64,000 nucleotides of DNA from Chloroflexi bacterium TSY (GTDB taxonomy: Bacteria > Chloroflexota > Anaerolineae > Caldilineales > Caldilineaceae), in NCBI GenBank assembly GCA_019217005.1, contig JAHBNG010000071.1:1-64000 (forward strand), written 5' to 3'. Below are positions 36,754 to 46,397 of this stretch, piece by piece. The notes beneath the pieces are model-generated. The model had not been told where the DNA came from and did not search any database. It worked only from the letters and a program-made list of their open reading frames with translations. Made by a program: the position numbers and the translations under genes. Numbering within the stretch: position 1 is the first letter of the stretch; the number at the start of each line of letters is the position of its first letter.

Positions 36754-37605
36754 TTAGTCGTCATCATCATTGTTGTCGATAATGGTGTTGTTGGTGCCAA
36801 AGTTCCCGATATTTCCCAGTGTGTTATTGCTGAGTTCATTGTCGATTACGAAGTTCTCACTGGCGTCTGCGGCGGCTCCAGGTGCTACACAACCAGAACC
36901 TGAACCACATAAGTGAACGCCATATCCTCCACTATTCACGATTGTATTGTCTAGGACAACGTTGTTATCACCTTGGATTTGCACACCATCCGTGCCGCTA
37001 TTGTAGATCTCATTGTCCTTGATAATGTTGTTGACGGAAAGGGATATTGCAGACTCCTGGATCACGACAATACCAATACGAGTCGCGTTTTCTACCTCAT
37101 TATCGTTGACGATTGTTCCGCTTGTTGGGAGATGAATATGATCTTCATAGTTCCCGCGGACAAGATTGTCGAGTATCAGGGTACCCGTTGCGCGGAAGAC
37201 CAACATACCTCGTGAACCGGGCGTTGTCGGCTCTAAATTGCTGCCAGTGCGTAAGCGTTCCACTGTCAGGTTCTTGACGGTCACATTCGTGGCAGGTGGG
37301 CGTACAAACACACCTACATCCCGTTTCGTCGGTATCCCCTGTGGGTGACGGATGGTCATATTTGTGACGACAACGTTTGGCGAGAAGATATCCAGCGTGA
37401 TGTCTACAGGGACACCCGCCGGCGCTTGCTGACCAGGATTGCCACCGGCTGACACAAGTATGGTCGAATCATCGTCGTCATCGTCGGAACTGCCCGTCAA
37501 CTTCAGACCATCCTTGCCACCGGGAATTGTGACATTTTCCGCATAAGTTCCGGCTCCAATAAGAATTTTATCTCCAGTTGAAAGCGCCAGTATTCGACCA
37601 ATCCA
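36754..37605 (-). pseudogene. Right-handed beta-helix (NosD/pectate-lyase-like) protein lacking its N-terminus
   Basis: The frame is meaningful from about 37605: STGDKILIGAGTYAENVTIPG is the typical opening strand of the parallel beta-helix fold, followed by repeated N-x-V/I-x-x-N-x-I turns (IVNDNEVENATRIGI, IIKDNEIYNSGTDGV, VVLDNTIVNSGGYGV, FVIDNELSNNTLGNI). Unusual acidic runs occur (SSDDDDDDST inside and a DNNDDDD end), suggesting calcium binding or secretion. There is no start codon with a ribosome site and no signal peptide: the upstream sequence is a truncated dipeptidase gene in another frame. A deletion has probably fused two genes. Confidence 0.7.
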
Positions 37606-38383
37606 GAACAGGCTCCGGATAGAGCATCCACGTATCCATGGAAACACCGATCACGCCGCCACGGGCGATGACCGCTAGGAGCTGTTCGTCGCTAAACTGG
37701 CGTTCGCCCGGTGCCAGCGCACGACAGTTCTGGTGACTCGCCAACACGGGACCAGTATAGATTTCCAACGCCTGCCAAAATCCGTCATCGGAGATGTGAG
37801 TCAGGTCTAGCAGCATACCGCAGGATTCCATCTCCCGAAGCAGATCGGCAGCCGGTGGTAGCAAACCGCCCGGAGTGCCAGTGCCGCGGGCGTAGGTGCT
37901 GGGTCCATAGTGGGTCAAGCTCACGACGCGCACGCCCTCTTCCCACCAGTCATGGATCTGTTCCGGCCAGAGGATTGGGTCTGCACCCTCCATGCCAAGC
38001 ACAAAGCCTACTGGCAGCGCGTCTGTCTCGGTTGCCTGCTCCCAGCGCACCATGTGCTCCGAAAATAGGGTACTCGTTGTCAGAATGACGGCTTCCTGGG
38101 CATGTGCCAGCATCTGATAGTAAGCCAGTTGCCCCTGGGCGACCCCATAGACTGCCGCCTCGCCGCGCAAGCCCGGGAGGACGCTTCCCTCCCGAAGTCG
38201 ATGCGCGGCGATCTTTACCAGCGCAGCCGCGATCCGTCCCCGACGCATCTCGGGCAAGGATGCAAACGGAATATTGGTCGGGTCGTCCGACACGGCCCGC
38301 ACGTCAGAGATGGGTAGCGTCAAATCCCGGTTGAGGTCGATGGCTCCGTAGGCCATGGGGTAATCCCCGTCAAAGATGAGCAT
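37568..38383 (-). pseudogene. M19 (membrane) dipeptidase-like protein, C-terminally truncated
   Basis: Start ATG 38383 after AAGGAGGAAACA, an excellent ribosome site. 271 codons, against 330-400 usual for the family. Visible family regions: GFVLGMEGADPI (Glu of the metal site), VVSLTHYGPSTYA, LLDLTHIS and VLASHQNCRAL (metal His residues), GGVIGVSMDTWML. The N-terminal metal motif, H-x-D in relatives (DAHLDLAMNA-like), reads DGDYPMAYGA here, so both ligands are changed. After DWSNTG the sequence runs into a beta-helix gene and a stop at 37568. The lost C-terminus and altered metal site both indicate an inactive remnant. Confidence 0.75.
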
Positions 38384-38757
38384 TGTTTCCTCCTTTGCAT
38401 ATTTATGGTTCATCTGCAACCAGACAGATTGCAAGAACCTTCATTCAAATTGTTAATGTTATCACGCTTCAGCAGCATCGAGTTTGAGGCGATGCTCCAG
38501 ATAGGGCCGGGAACAATCAACTTGTCCTTTCTACGATGCACCTCCTCGTAGGAACCGAGTGAACGGCATACTATATCAGACTTTAGAGATAGCTTTTCAT
38601 TGCGGGACATTGATGCTAAAATTTGTTTTAAGTTGAAGAGATAGCGAAATCTTATAGAGAAGCCACTTAAACTTCAGACAATAGAATCGTTTTCTGTCGA
38701 GAGACAATTGTCCGAAGTTTAAATAATGTGGCTATTATAAGGAAACAGCGAAAAAAT
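38384..38757. other. Divergent intergenic region upstream of the EAD gene
   Basis: 374 bp without a gene. It includes the palindrome at 38667-38722 and should contain promoters for the M19 gene (minus) and the EAD gene (plus). No clear -35/-10 pair stood out. Confidence 0.5.
38667..38722. repeat. AAACTTCGGACAAT palindrome upstream of the EAD1-EAD2 gene
   Basis: CTTAAACTTCAGACAATAGA pairs with the downstream ACAATTGTCCGAAGTTTAA; the core TCGTTTTCTGTCGAGAGAC is the complement of the core at 10854-10912. It ends 36 bp before the start codon. Confidence 0.8.
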
Positions 38758-38987
38758 ATGGCTTGGTCTTCTGTACTAACTCAACTTCGTGAAGCTCTGG
38801 CAATGTTGTATTCAACTGAGATGGACGCACGTCGATTGGTTGATACTGCGGGCATGAATTCATCCCGAATTGATTTCAGTTCGCATTCTACCAACACTTG
38901 GCACAACGTCCTATCAGAGGCGGACAAACAGGGTAAAGTCAGCACGCTGATAGCCGTTGCGCTTGAGGAGTATCCTAATGATTCACA

Positions 38988-40460
38988 CCTTATTTTTGCG
39001 CAACGAGAGCGTGATTCTATTCGTTCATGCAACTAGAGGGGGTTTCTAATCGGCCTCTAGATAGGATTTCAAGCAAATCAGAAGGTCACGAGAATAAGGA
39101 TGTGAACTTAGCAGGTCAATCCGTGAAAGTGAGCCGTTCTGAAAAGAGAGAAAACCAGGTATTTGTAATAGATCTCGAACAATTCGTTTCTGCCGGAAAG
39201 GTTCAAATCTAGTATCCACGAGAGCTTGCTGATGGAAATGGCCTATCAAATTATGCGCCAAATCAGCCAAAAGGATAAGAGATTTTTTGAGCTAGAAATA
39301 GGGTCTTGCGACGAGAAGCTAAGTGTAACCCCATTTTATCATTACGGAATTGTTCGATTTCAGCCGCACCTCGATTGTCATAATATGAAATGAAGTGACG
39401 CTTGGATGGCAATTTGATGGTCGAAATGTAGTAACTGACACAAATTTGCTCGTTTTTCACTCTTTTTTTGAGAAAAATGCGTACAGGGCGATTAAACTTG
39501 ATAGGTGATGGAATTTCAGCCAGAAAGACGTCACCGCAAGGATCCCATCGAGTCACCTGTTGCGCCCACAGATGGGCACGACGGTTGGAGTTGCCCTTCA
39601 TCATAAATTGATAGTTGCGGTTGAGCAGCCACCGAATATTTTCTTCACTACCTGCACCGCCATCGGTGCGCCAGACGACTCGCTCGCGTTTTTTCTCGTC
39701 TAACTCTAATGAACTTTCCGTGGCAAGCACGGCTGGCTGAAACGATGGAGCTGTATGCTGACTCCCTGGATAGAGGTCTGACCAAACCGTTTCATGGTAT
39801 TTAACCGAACTTACACGGACCAATTGGCGTCCCGTTGCGTTTTTTTGCCGCTAAAATAGCCTTTTTGACTTTTCTGTGCCTTTTTGCCGCATGGTAATCC
39901 GGATAGGTCAAAGTCTAACCACAAGAACCCTCGCCAATCGTGGTTGTGTATTTGGCTTAGAGGCTTGCAGATTTCGCTGACCACACTCTAATTGACCGAT
40001 ATTCATTAGAGTTAGGGCGTCTAATGTACGAGACATATTTGATTGCTCACTAAGCTGCTCCATCCCATAAATTTTCGCAAGGAGTCTTTCTGGTCTGACC
40101 TTTGTATTGAACTCAGTCAGCGTTGCGCAACCACATAATATGCTAACCAGCACCTGTTCCAACTTACTTGCTGGTGTATATTCATACGTTTTGACCGGTA
40201 TTTCGATCTTCTTCAACGCAGTTAGCACTTTCTCTTGATGGTAGTGTGCCAGCAACGCAGCTAATGGTGCATACTGAGTATTGCTGATCTCGTTCGTTAG
40301 TCCGAATTCTATTGCCATGAATGCCTCCTTGGATCGGGTATCTCTAATGAATTTCTTTGAGGCTATCCTTTTTTCGGCATTTTGACGAATTTGATCGAAT
40401 AGAATCAGGCTCTTATTGTGTCAACGAATAGAATTCCCTTCCCGTTGCGCAAAAATAAGG
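38988..40460 (-). mobile_element. IS1380-like insertion sequence in the EAD gene
   Basis: 1473 bp. Ends are CCTTATTTTTGCGCAACG at 38988-39005 and its complement at the right end (40443-40460); the similarity continues imperfectly for another 25 bp. TCACA is repeated at 38983-38987 and 40461-40465. CCT ends and a 4-5-bp duplication fit IS1380. The transposase is degraded. Confidence 0.85.
39263..40318 (-). pseudogene. IS1380-like DDE transposase, frameshifted
   Basis: Starts at ATG 40318 and is open for 136 codons (MAIEFGLTNEISNTQ, then SKLEQVLVSILCGCATLTEF), then shifts frame near 39910. The second open part (39263-39823) includes VVWRTDGGAGSEENIRWLL with the conserved R-T-D-x-G motif of IS1380 transposases and YYDNRGAAEIEQFRNDKMGL with the catalytic Glu. 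About 80 bp between the two lie in other frames. Not functional as it stands. Confidence 0.7.
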
Positions 40461-41143
40461 TCACAGCTTTTAGCTGCATACAAAGCCTACTCACGGTCCG
40501 CCGACCAACAGGAATCTTTGTCTAGGCCACCTTCAACAGCGGATATGCATACTATTTCCAAGCCAACACAAACGCACCAATTGTCTGTCCGAGAAAAGAT
40601 GCAGCTTGTTAATGTGCTTCTCCAGTGTCCAACAATGAATGATCGCAACACTCGAGACACAATTGTGGACGCATTGCCAAGTGATATAAAGAACGGCGTT
40701 AGACGTCACTCAAGCGATCGTGTAGATGTTGTTAATCTTGTGAATACAGCACTAAACTATCCGAATGGCCTTGAAGATTTAATTGAGATTCTGAGGTGGT
40801 TCGAAGGTGATTCATTGAGCATGCAAGAAGTCGATCGGGCGATGGAGAAGGTTTTTAAAAGCTGAGAAAGCCAACCAATCGACAACTATATTTTGTCACT
40901 CACGAGCATTTGAGCGCTATCATCTCTCGAAAGCGTACTTTGGTTGTGAGACGCCGGTTGCAACCGGTGGCGGTCGGCGATTCGTACCGCTTTTTTCCCA
41001 ATATGCGATTACCCTGTCAATCAAGGTGTACGGCAAAAACGCTGGGGTGTGCCACAGTCGTTGACGACATCCAGAACCAACCGAAACTGCATCCAGGGTG
41101 CGGCCTGATCTGGTTCGCGTATGCGGTCATGGTTGCATTTACT

Positions 41144-41950
41144 CTAGACCACTCCCGTCACTCGAAATATATTGTTGTGGCTTTCTACGCCGACCACACG
41201 GTCGTAGTGATTGACCGACAGTTGGTCATTCAGGGGAGTAGGCACCTGCAGAATAAACTCGGCCCAGTGAGGCTGATTAAAGGCCACGAACGCCAAGTGA
41301 AATGTTTCGATCAGCAGCTCGTGAGGGTAGTCAAAGTCGGGGAAAAGAACCGGCCCCGTGTCAGGCTGGTAGATGTTGTCCCGTTCATTGGCGTTCATTG
41401 TCTTGATGGGAAAGTCAATGGTCACGTCGTAAAGCGTCTGTGCAGTGAACGCCACCCGTCCGACCAGAATATCACCGTTGAGGGTCGATTCAACAATGGA
41501 TGCTGCCGTATCCAATCTCTCTCCATCGACCATCGGCACGTCAAGCGTGACGCGATCGAACGCATCGGCAACCAGCCCGGACTGCCGTTCCGGCTGGGGA
41601 CCCAGAGATGGCGGGTGGAACATGATACCCTTGTCGTTGCGATCCCAGCTTTTGAGGTTGAGAAACTCATCTTGGGACAAAATCGGACAAAAATCGGCGT
41701 TGGGTTGGTGCCACATGTCACGGTCTACACCCACCTGTTCAGATTTGCAAGAGGCACCCAACACATAGGTGTGCAACACGCCGTCTTCCCTGTCCAGGAG
41801 CTGGCAAACGGACTCGATTTGAATACGTGCATTGTTCAGCGACCAGGGTGGTTTGGCCGAGACGGTAATGGCTGGCTGGGCCAGGAGATCGATCCGAAAG
41901 GTCAGGAAGGCTTTAGGGAAATAGGGAATCTGGTTCATGATTTCTGTCAT
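41144..41950 (-). CDS. Hypothetical protein of unknown family
   Basis: 268 residues from ATG 41950, with GAGGAGG 5 nt upstream; ATG-independent upstream extension to 41965 is less likely. No signal peptide or membrane segment. The sequence is mostly beta-rich with several Trp and Pro, for example YFPKAFLTFRIDL, DKGIMFHPPSLGPQPER and LFPDFDYPHELLIETF. I do not recognise a family. It lies 70 bp downstream of the double metallo-beta-lactamase gene on the same strand and may share its operon. A poorly ordered 230-bp stretch follows (40866-41143). Confidence 0.55.
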   Translation of the reverse strand: MTEIMNQIPYFPKAFLTFRIDLLAQPAITVSAKPPWSLNNARIQIESVCQLLDREDGVLHTYVLGASCKSEQVGVDRDMWHQPNADFCPILSQDEFLNLKSWDRNDKGIMFHPPSLGPQPERQSGLVADAFDRVTLDVPMVDGERLDTAASIVESTLNGDILVGRVAFTAQTLYDVTIDFPIKTMNANERDNIYQPDTGPVLFPDFDYPHELLIETFHLAFVAFNQPHWAEFILQVPTPLNDQLSVNHYDRVVGVESHNNIFRVTGVV

Positions 41951-42022
41951 CGTTCCTCCTCTCAAAAAGGCTCTTAGGGAATGTTCCCAAGCGGGTTAAT
42001 CACAGAGGCTCCCAATAATCCG

Positions 42023-44043
42023 TCAAAAATACGCAATCGCCTCGGCCACCTCGCCCAGTCGCCGACCACCCCAAGTGACATCGGCCAGGACGGGCAGTGA
42101 ATGGGTATCAAAGCGCTCAGGGTACGTCACAGAGACAGATACTTGGCCGTGGCCGTGGGGCTCGACAGAGAAGGTCACTTCTGTCGGTTGGATGCGCACT
42201 CCTGGGAGCGAGCCAAAATGCACGTGGCAATCCTTTGTTTCGGCTTCATGGTTGGTAACCCGCAGTTGATAGGTGACCGTCGCCCCCGGCTGGATGCGCA
42301 CTTTGTAGGGATAAAACTCGATCCAGCGGGGATCCATGCCCAGGTTCGGCTCAGGTTGATCCAGGATCTCAACAAAGATAGCCTGCCATTCGTCCATCCA
42401 CTCTTGCCACCGCTTTACCTGAGAGCGGTCAAACGGCACCGCGCCGCCGTGACCAGTGAACAACATGTCCGGATTCAACTCTAGGATCTGGCGGGGCATA
42501 TCGGTGTAGCTACTCACTGGTGTGCGGTTCTTGGGGATAAATGAGTGGATGAAGTCTCGCTCCTCCCGAAAGCAGAGCCCTGAAATGTTGTCGCCGATGC
42601 TCAGATAACGTTGACCGTCAGCTTCAAACCAGATCAGGTGGTGATAGAGGGTTTGGCCCGGATGCTGCGCCATGTAGAAGTCGAATCCCCGCCAGTGAAA
42701 GGGGGCATCTCGCTCGATCACGGCGTCAACACGATATCCTTCGGGAACCAGACAGGGCATGTCGTAGCGGTCCGGGTGCTCGATAATATCCCGAATTTCG
42801 GGCGAGGTGGCCATTCGAGTGCCGTATCGGGAACGCAAGGCGGCGAAACCGGCCAAATGATCGTCGTGATAGTGAGAGGGCAGAAACCACTCCACTTGGG
42901 TGATGCCAAGATCGGAGGAAAGATAAGGGGTCAGCTGATCGATAAAGCGGTGTGGATTGGCGCTGATGGGTTCATTGGCTGTGTAGCCGCAGTCGATGAA
43001 AAGTGCATGGCCTGCCCCGTCAGAAACGATGTAGGTGTTCGCCGCCGAGTTGCTGACCTCATACACGTGGGCCGAGAGTTGCCGAAAATGGGGTCTGTAG
43101 TATTCATAGGGGCGGGCATAAAAGAGTTCATAGAGCCGCTCCATCTGTGCTTGCAAGGAAGCAATCGCCTCTCCTGTTGGTACAAAGGGTTGGCCGTGAC
43201 CAGGCAGAATCAGATCAACGTCCATCGTGGAGACATGCTGTAGGCTGTCCAGAAGGTTGGCATGCCCCTGAAAATCCATGTAACGCCACTGAACCGGGTA
43301 GTAATCTCGCAGACGGCCAGATGCCGACATGAGATCACCACAGGCCAGGAGCCGCTGCCCGTCCAACTCAAAGAAGTAGCCGACCGAGCCAAAGGTGTGG
43401 CCGGGCAGCGGCACAACCTCAAAAGCTAAGTCATGCCACTCGATCCGCTCATAGTCTCGGGCATAGACTCAGTAGATCCAAATTTGGCGTTTTTGGCGAT
43501 TTTCAGTCGAGATTGCAGGGATTTTGGAGTCATTTATTCAGATTTCGGTTACAGAAAACAACCTATTTCATATCTGAAAATCGCCCAAATCTAACACAAA
43601 AACTAGATATCGACCGGCAAATTTGTATTTATGTCAACTGTTTAGCCAGAATTCTCTCTCAAAACCTGAAATTTGGATCTACTGAGACTGCGGAATGGAT
43701 GTCGAATAACGGGCCAAAGGTCGGATAGTAGGAGGTATAGTTGTCGTAGATATCGTAGCTGGCCCGCAAGAGGTCGGACTCCTCCAAGAACCTGCGCTCG
43801 GTGAACGGAATCATCACCTGGGCACCTTGCTGTTGCCAGCTTTGTGCGCCTGCACACTGAATCTCTGTGGAAGTGGGTGAGGAGCAATTGCTCTACCTGG
43901 TCTACACCTGCTTGGCGAACGTCTGCTGGCTCCAGATCTGTGCCGCAGTCGATGAGGAGGCCTCGGTGACCGCGCTGAATCAGGTAGACGCTGCACGTAT
44001 CGTCATAAAAATATAGATGGTCGCTCAGTTGATGGCCTGACAT
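42023..44043 (-). pseudogene. Tandem metallo-beta-lactamase-fold hydrolase, broken by M215 and a 2-base deletion
   Basis: Start ATG 44043. The first MBL domain has LLLTHFHRDS (Ser replaces the last His of H-x-H-x-D-H), then a frame slip near 43855-43865 that two extra bases in a TG run would correct, then the M215 element at 43470-43684, then VPLPGHTFGSVGYFF, ACGDLMSA and LILPGHGQPF. The second domain has HALFIDCG, WFLPSHYHDDHLAGF (complete HxHxDH), QHPGQTLYHH, IGDNISG and LFTGHGG, followed by an Ig-like C-terminal module. Without the two lesions about 600 codons remain. The second domain alone is intact and could still be expressed from an internal start. Confidence 0.8.
43470..43684. repeat. 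215-bp nonautonomous element (family M215), copy 4
   Basis: Opposite orientation to copies 1-3; one base differs (ACACAAA for ACGCAAA). AGACT flanks it at 43465-43469 and 43685-43689. Inside the MBL gene. Confidence 0.95.
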
Positions 44044-44172
44044 GTTTTCACCTGAAGTTATATCCTAGACGGATGCGCGCCCCAATCGACCGTCCTCCTG
44101 CGCCAGCCAATCACCATAGACTCGTGGCATCGGTTCGCCCGATCCCACGCCCGCTCTATGATCTTAGATCCT

Positions 44173-44241
44173 GTAAAGGAATAACTTCGACATGTCATTC
44201 TCGAGTGAAGCGAAGAATCTATGCCGGAGTTATTCCTTTAC
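44173..44241. repeat. Palindrome with conserved TCATTCTCGAGTGAA core, copy 1
   Basis: Arms GTAAAGGAATAACT (44173-44186) and its exact complement (44228-44241) enclose ATGTCATTCTCGAGTGAAG and CGAAGAATCTATG. The same core with entirely different arms lies at 63508-63572. Confidence 0.8.
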
Positions 44242-44247
44242 GACTAC

Positions 44248-45351
44248 TTACTTATATGTTGAGTTTAATTGTGTTCGACACCCTGTTCTGGACGACTCAT
44301 AGGCAGCGTCAATCACCTGGAGCACATGATAGGCGTCGTGAATGCTGACTGGCGGCTCTTTCTTTTCTTGGACGGCCTGCACAAATTCGGCCACAAATTC
44401 ATAACCCCATTGATCCGCATAGACGGGACGCTGTGCAATCTCCAAGTTGAAGCTACGTACTGGTGCACCTGCCCAAGTAGGTGTTGCGCTGGCTATCGTG
44501 TATTCGCCGCTACCGGGGGCGGGCCATGTCGCCGTTCCTTGGGTACCCCGTAACGCAAAGAAGGTGTCGTTACGCGGTCCTACACTAGGCAGCAGATAGC
44601 CCACGTGCAGGCAAGCGTGGACACCATTATCGAGTTCTAAGGCCACAGTCGCTACGTCTTCAAGGCCCTCTTCAATGTTGCCGATGACACGGCTACATAA
44701 GGCTGTCACCGACTTGACCTGCGCGTCAGAAAAGTAGCGGAAGAGCGTGAGCCAATGACCACCCTCCATATGAAGCATCCCACCCCCTTCGCCCTCGCGC
44801 CTATACATCCAATGATTCGGGTCACGCATTCCAGGTCCGATACCAAGCGTAACCAGACGTGCCTCCATCGCAGCCAAACGTCCTAGAGCTCCTGCATCAA
44901 TATGCTGTTTGATGGCCTTCGCAACGGGATGGCTGGGCCAGGGATAACCAGCCTGGATAGTCAGATCACGCTGTGTCGCCAGTTCACATAGGGGCAGCAG
45001 TTCTGCCGCGGTTTGGGCAGCTTGCTTTTCGATGAAGAGATGCTTGCCTGCGTTGGCCAACTGTAGTGCCGTAGACGTGGCTTCGTTGGGTGGTAACATG
45101 ATGGCGGCCAATTCGAATTCTTCGTTGGTCAGCAGTTCATCCAAGTCGGTATAGATGCGTGCATCAGGATCTGCTTCCCCAACGGCTGCCAGCGCCTCCC
45201 CTTCGGCAGGATCCCATTCGCAGTAAGCGACCACGTCCACGTTGGGATGCGCTTTGAAAGATTTAAGCAGACCGTGGTTCTTGTTTGGCTCCAGGCTTCC
45301 GGCGTGGATGCGCAGCCCTATCATGGCGGCTTTCAGTGGTTGTGATTTCAT
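44248..45351 (-). CDS. Gfo/Idh/MocA-family oxidoreductase
   Basis: 367 residues from ATG 45351. The N-terminal Rossmann domain begins KAAMIGLRIHAGSLE (an unusual variant of the GxGxxG turn) and has the family motif EKQAAQ at about residue 107, where EKP is usual. The C-terminal alpha/beta domain has GGMLHMEGGHWLTLFRYF with the His expected at the sugar-binding site. Enzymes of this family oxidise or epimerise sugars and related polyols with NAD(P). Part of a minus-strand series with a second family member at 47594-48637, an alpha/alpha-toroid protein and a BNR protein, suggesting carbohydrate or polyol catabolism. Confidence 0.85.
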   Translation of the reverse strand: MKSQPLKAAMIGLRIHAGSLEPNKNHGLLKSFKAHPNVDVVAYCEWDPAEGEALAAVGEADPDARIYTDLDELLTNEEFELAAIMLPPNEATSTALQLANAGKHLFIEKQAAQTAAELLPLCELATQRDLTIQAGYPWPSHPVAKAIKQHIDAGALGRLAAMEARLVTLGIGPGMRDPNHWMYRREGEGGGMLHMEGGHWLTLFRYFSDAQVKSVTALCSRVIGNIEEGLEDVATVALELDNGVHACLHVGYLLPSVGPRNDTFFALRGTQGTATWPAPGSGEYTIASATPTWAGAPVRSFNLEIAQRPVYADQWGYEFVAEFVQAVQEKKEPPVSIHDAYHVLQVIDAAYESSRTGCRTQLNSTYK

Positions 45352-45380
45352 GATTATGCAAACTTTCGATTACAGTAGTA

Positions 45381-46323
45381 CTAAGCTGCAATGGCATTGA
45401 TATGCGGCGCATTGGGTAGAACGTCATGCCACTCAAATCGAACCAATTCAGTCGCAATTAGCTTACCGTTGGAAAGAACACCAAATAACCTGTTTTCAAT
45501 TTGGGCAAATCGCTCGACCAGGCAGTTTGACCAAGGCGTCTTTAAGCCGTGGGCAGCTACCTGCCAGGTTGTGCCACCATCGTTGGTTTCCCAAATTTGG
45601 CCGTTCCGTCCAGATGGTCCATTGGCTGAACCAAAGATGAAATGTTCAGCATCTTCTGGATCAAGCCAGATTGCTCGGCAATAGCACTCGAACAGGCAAG
45701 TCCAACTCTCTCCGCCATCTTGGGAGCAATAGAGTCCACCGCCTGTTGGTGCAAAAACGAGATCGGGCGAAGATGGATGGACCTCGATCGAATGGACATC
45801 AGGATTGATCAAGCCATCTTTGGGGCGGCCAAATCGAGGCTGACCATTGCTGCCGCTGGCAAGTTGCCACGTCTGTCCGGTGTCATCAGGGCGTAGTGCG
45901 GCCCCCACCTCAACGGCAGCGTACGCGCGCGAACCGGAAAAGGCAAAACCGCGCACACAACCTGCTTCCGGGGAATAGGGTAGCCACCTCATGCGCCTCA
46001 TGCCAGAGGTCACTGCTATCGTGGGAAACAAATAGAGCAGCGGGCTCTGTTCCAGCAAATTCACGGTCAGAAAGATCTGGATGGTAGGCCAACCAGCGTA
46101 CGTGCCGTTGACTCAAACCACGATTGGCATCGCTCCAAGTCTGCCCGTTATCATGCGAACGATAGATTCCATCTTTGGTACCAGCCAGAACTATGCTATC
46201 TCGCACAATCGCACTTGTGACACAGGAATCGGTCAAGGTTTGATGTTGGATATTCAACTTGCCGTGTTCAAGTCGACCAATGAGCAATCCATCATCTGTT
46301 GCGATATAAAGTGTTGAGTCCAT
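45381..46323 (-). pseudogene. BNR/sialidase-repeat beta-propeller protein, one frameshift
   Basis: Start ATG 46323 with AAGGA upstream. The first 100 codons read YIATDDGLLIGRL and SHDNGQTWSDANRGL, an S-x-D-x-G-x-x-W BNR repeat. The frame changes near 46000-46010 within GAGGCGCATGAGGTGG, after which RWLPYSPEAGC, RPDDTGQTWQLA, SQDGGESWTCLF and ETNDGGTTWQVA give three or more further BNR repeats to the stop at 45381. A single base change of length would restore about 313 residues, so this could be a recent mutation or a sequencing error. No signal peptide, so the protein would be cytoplasmic. Confidence 0.7.
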
Positions 46324-46397
46324 AATGTTCCTTTCGCCTTACAACTCGGCAGATCAAAATATATCAAGATGATTGGCCCCTCTGATGATCTTCGTGC

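Larger units (their letters stand above)
38758..40865 (+). pseudogene. EAD1-EAD2 effector-associated domain protein, split by an insertion sequence
   Basis: Start ATG 38758 with AAGGA upstream. The first part (LTQLREALAMLYSTEMDARR, then a W and a hydrophobic helix ending EYPNDS) matches the EAD1 pattern. The second part (40466-40865) has LVNVLLQCPTMNDRNTRDTI, LPSDIKNGV and GLEDLIEILRWFEGD, the EAD2 pattern. The two are separated by a 1473-bp element with TCACA duplicated on both sides. Joining them gives an unbroken 209-codon protein reading EYPNDSQLLAAYKAY at the seam, as expected for EAD1. EADs are death-fold-like adaptors that recruit effectors in bacterial conflict systems. No effector domain is fused here, so it would act as a bridging adaptor. 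Confidence 0.75.

Noticed and set aside
40910..41977. Long 355-codon plus-strand frame
   Set aside because: It overlaps the minus-strand gene 41144-41950, which has a strong ribosome site and better composition; the plus frame looks like an antisense shadow.
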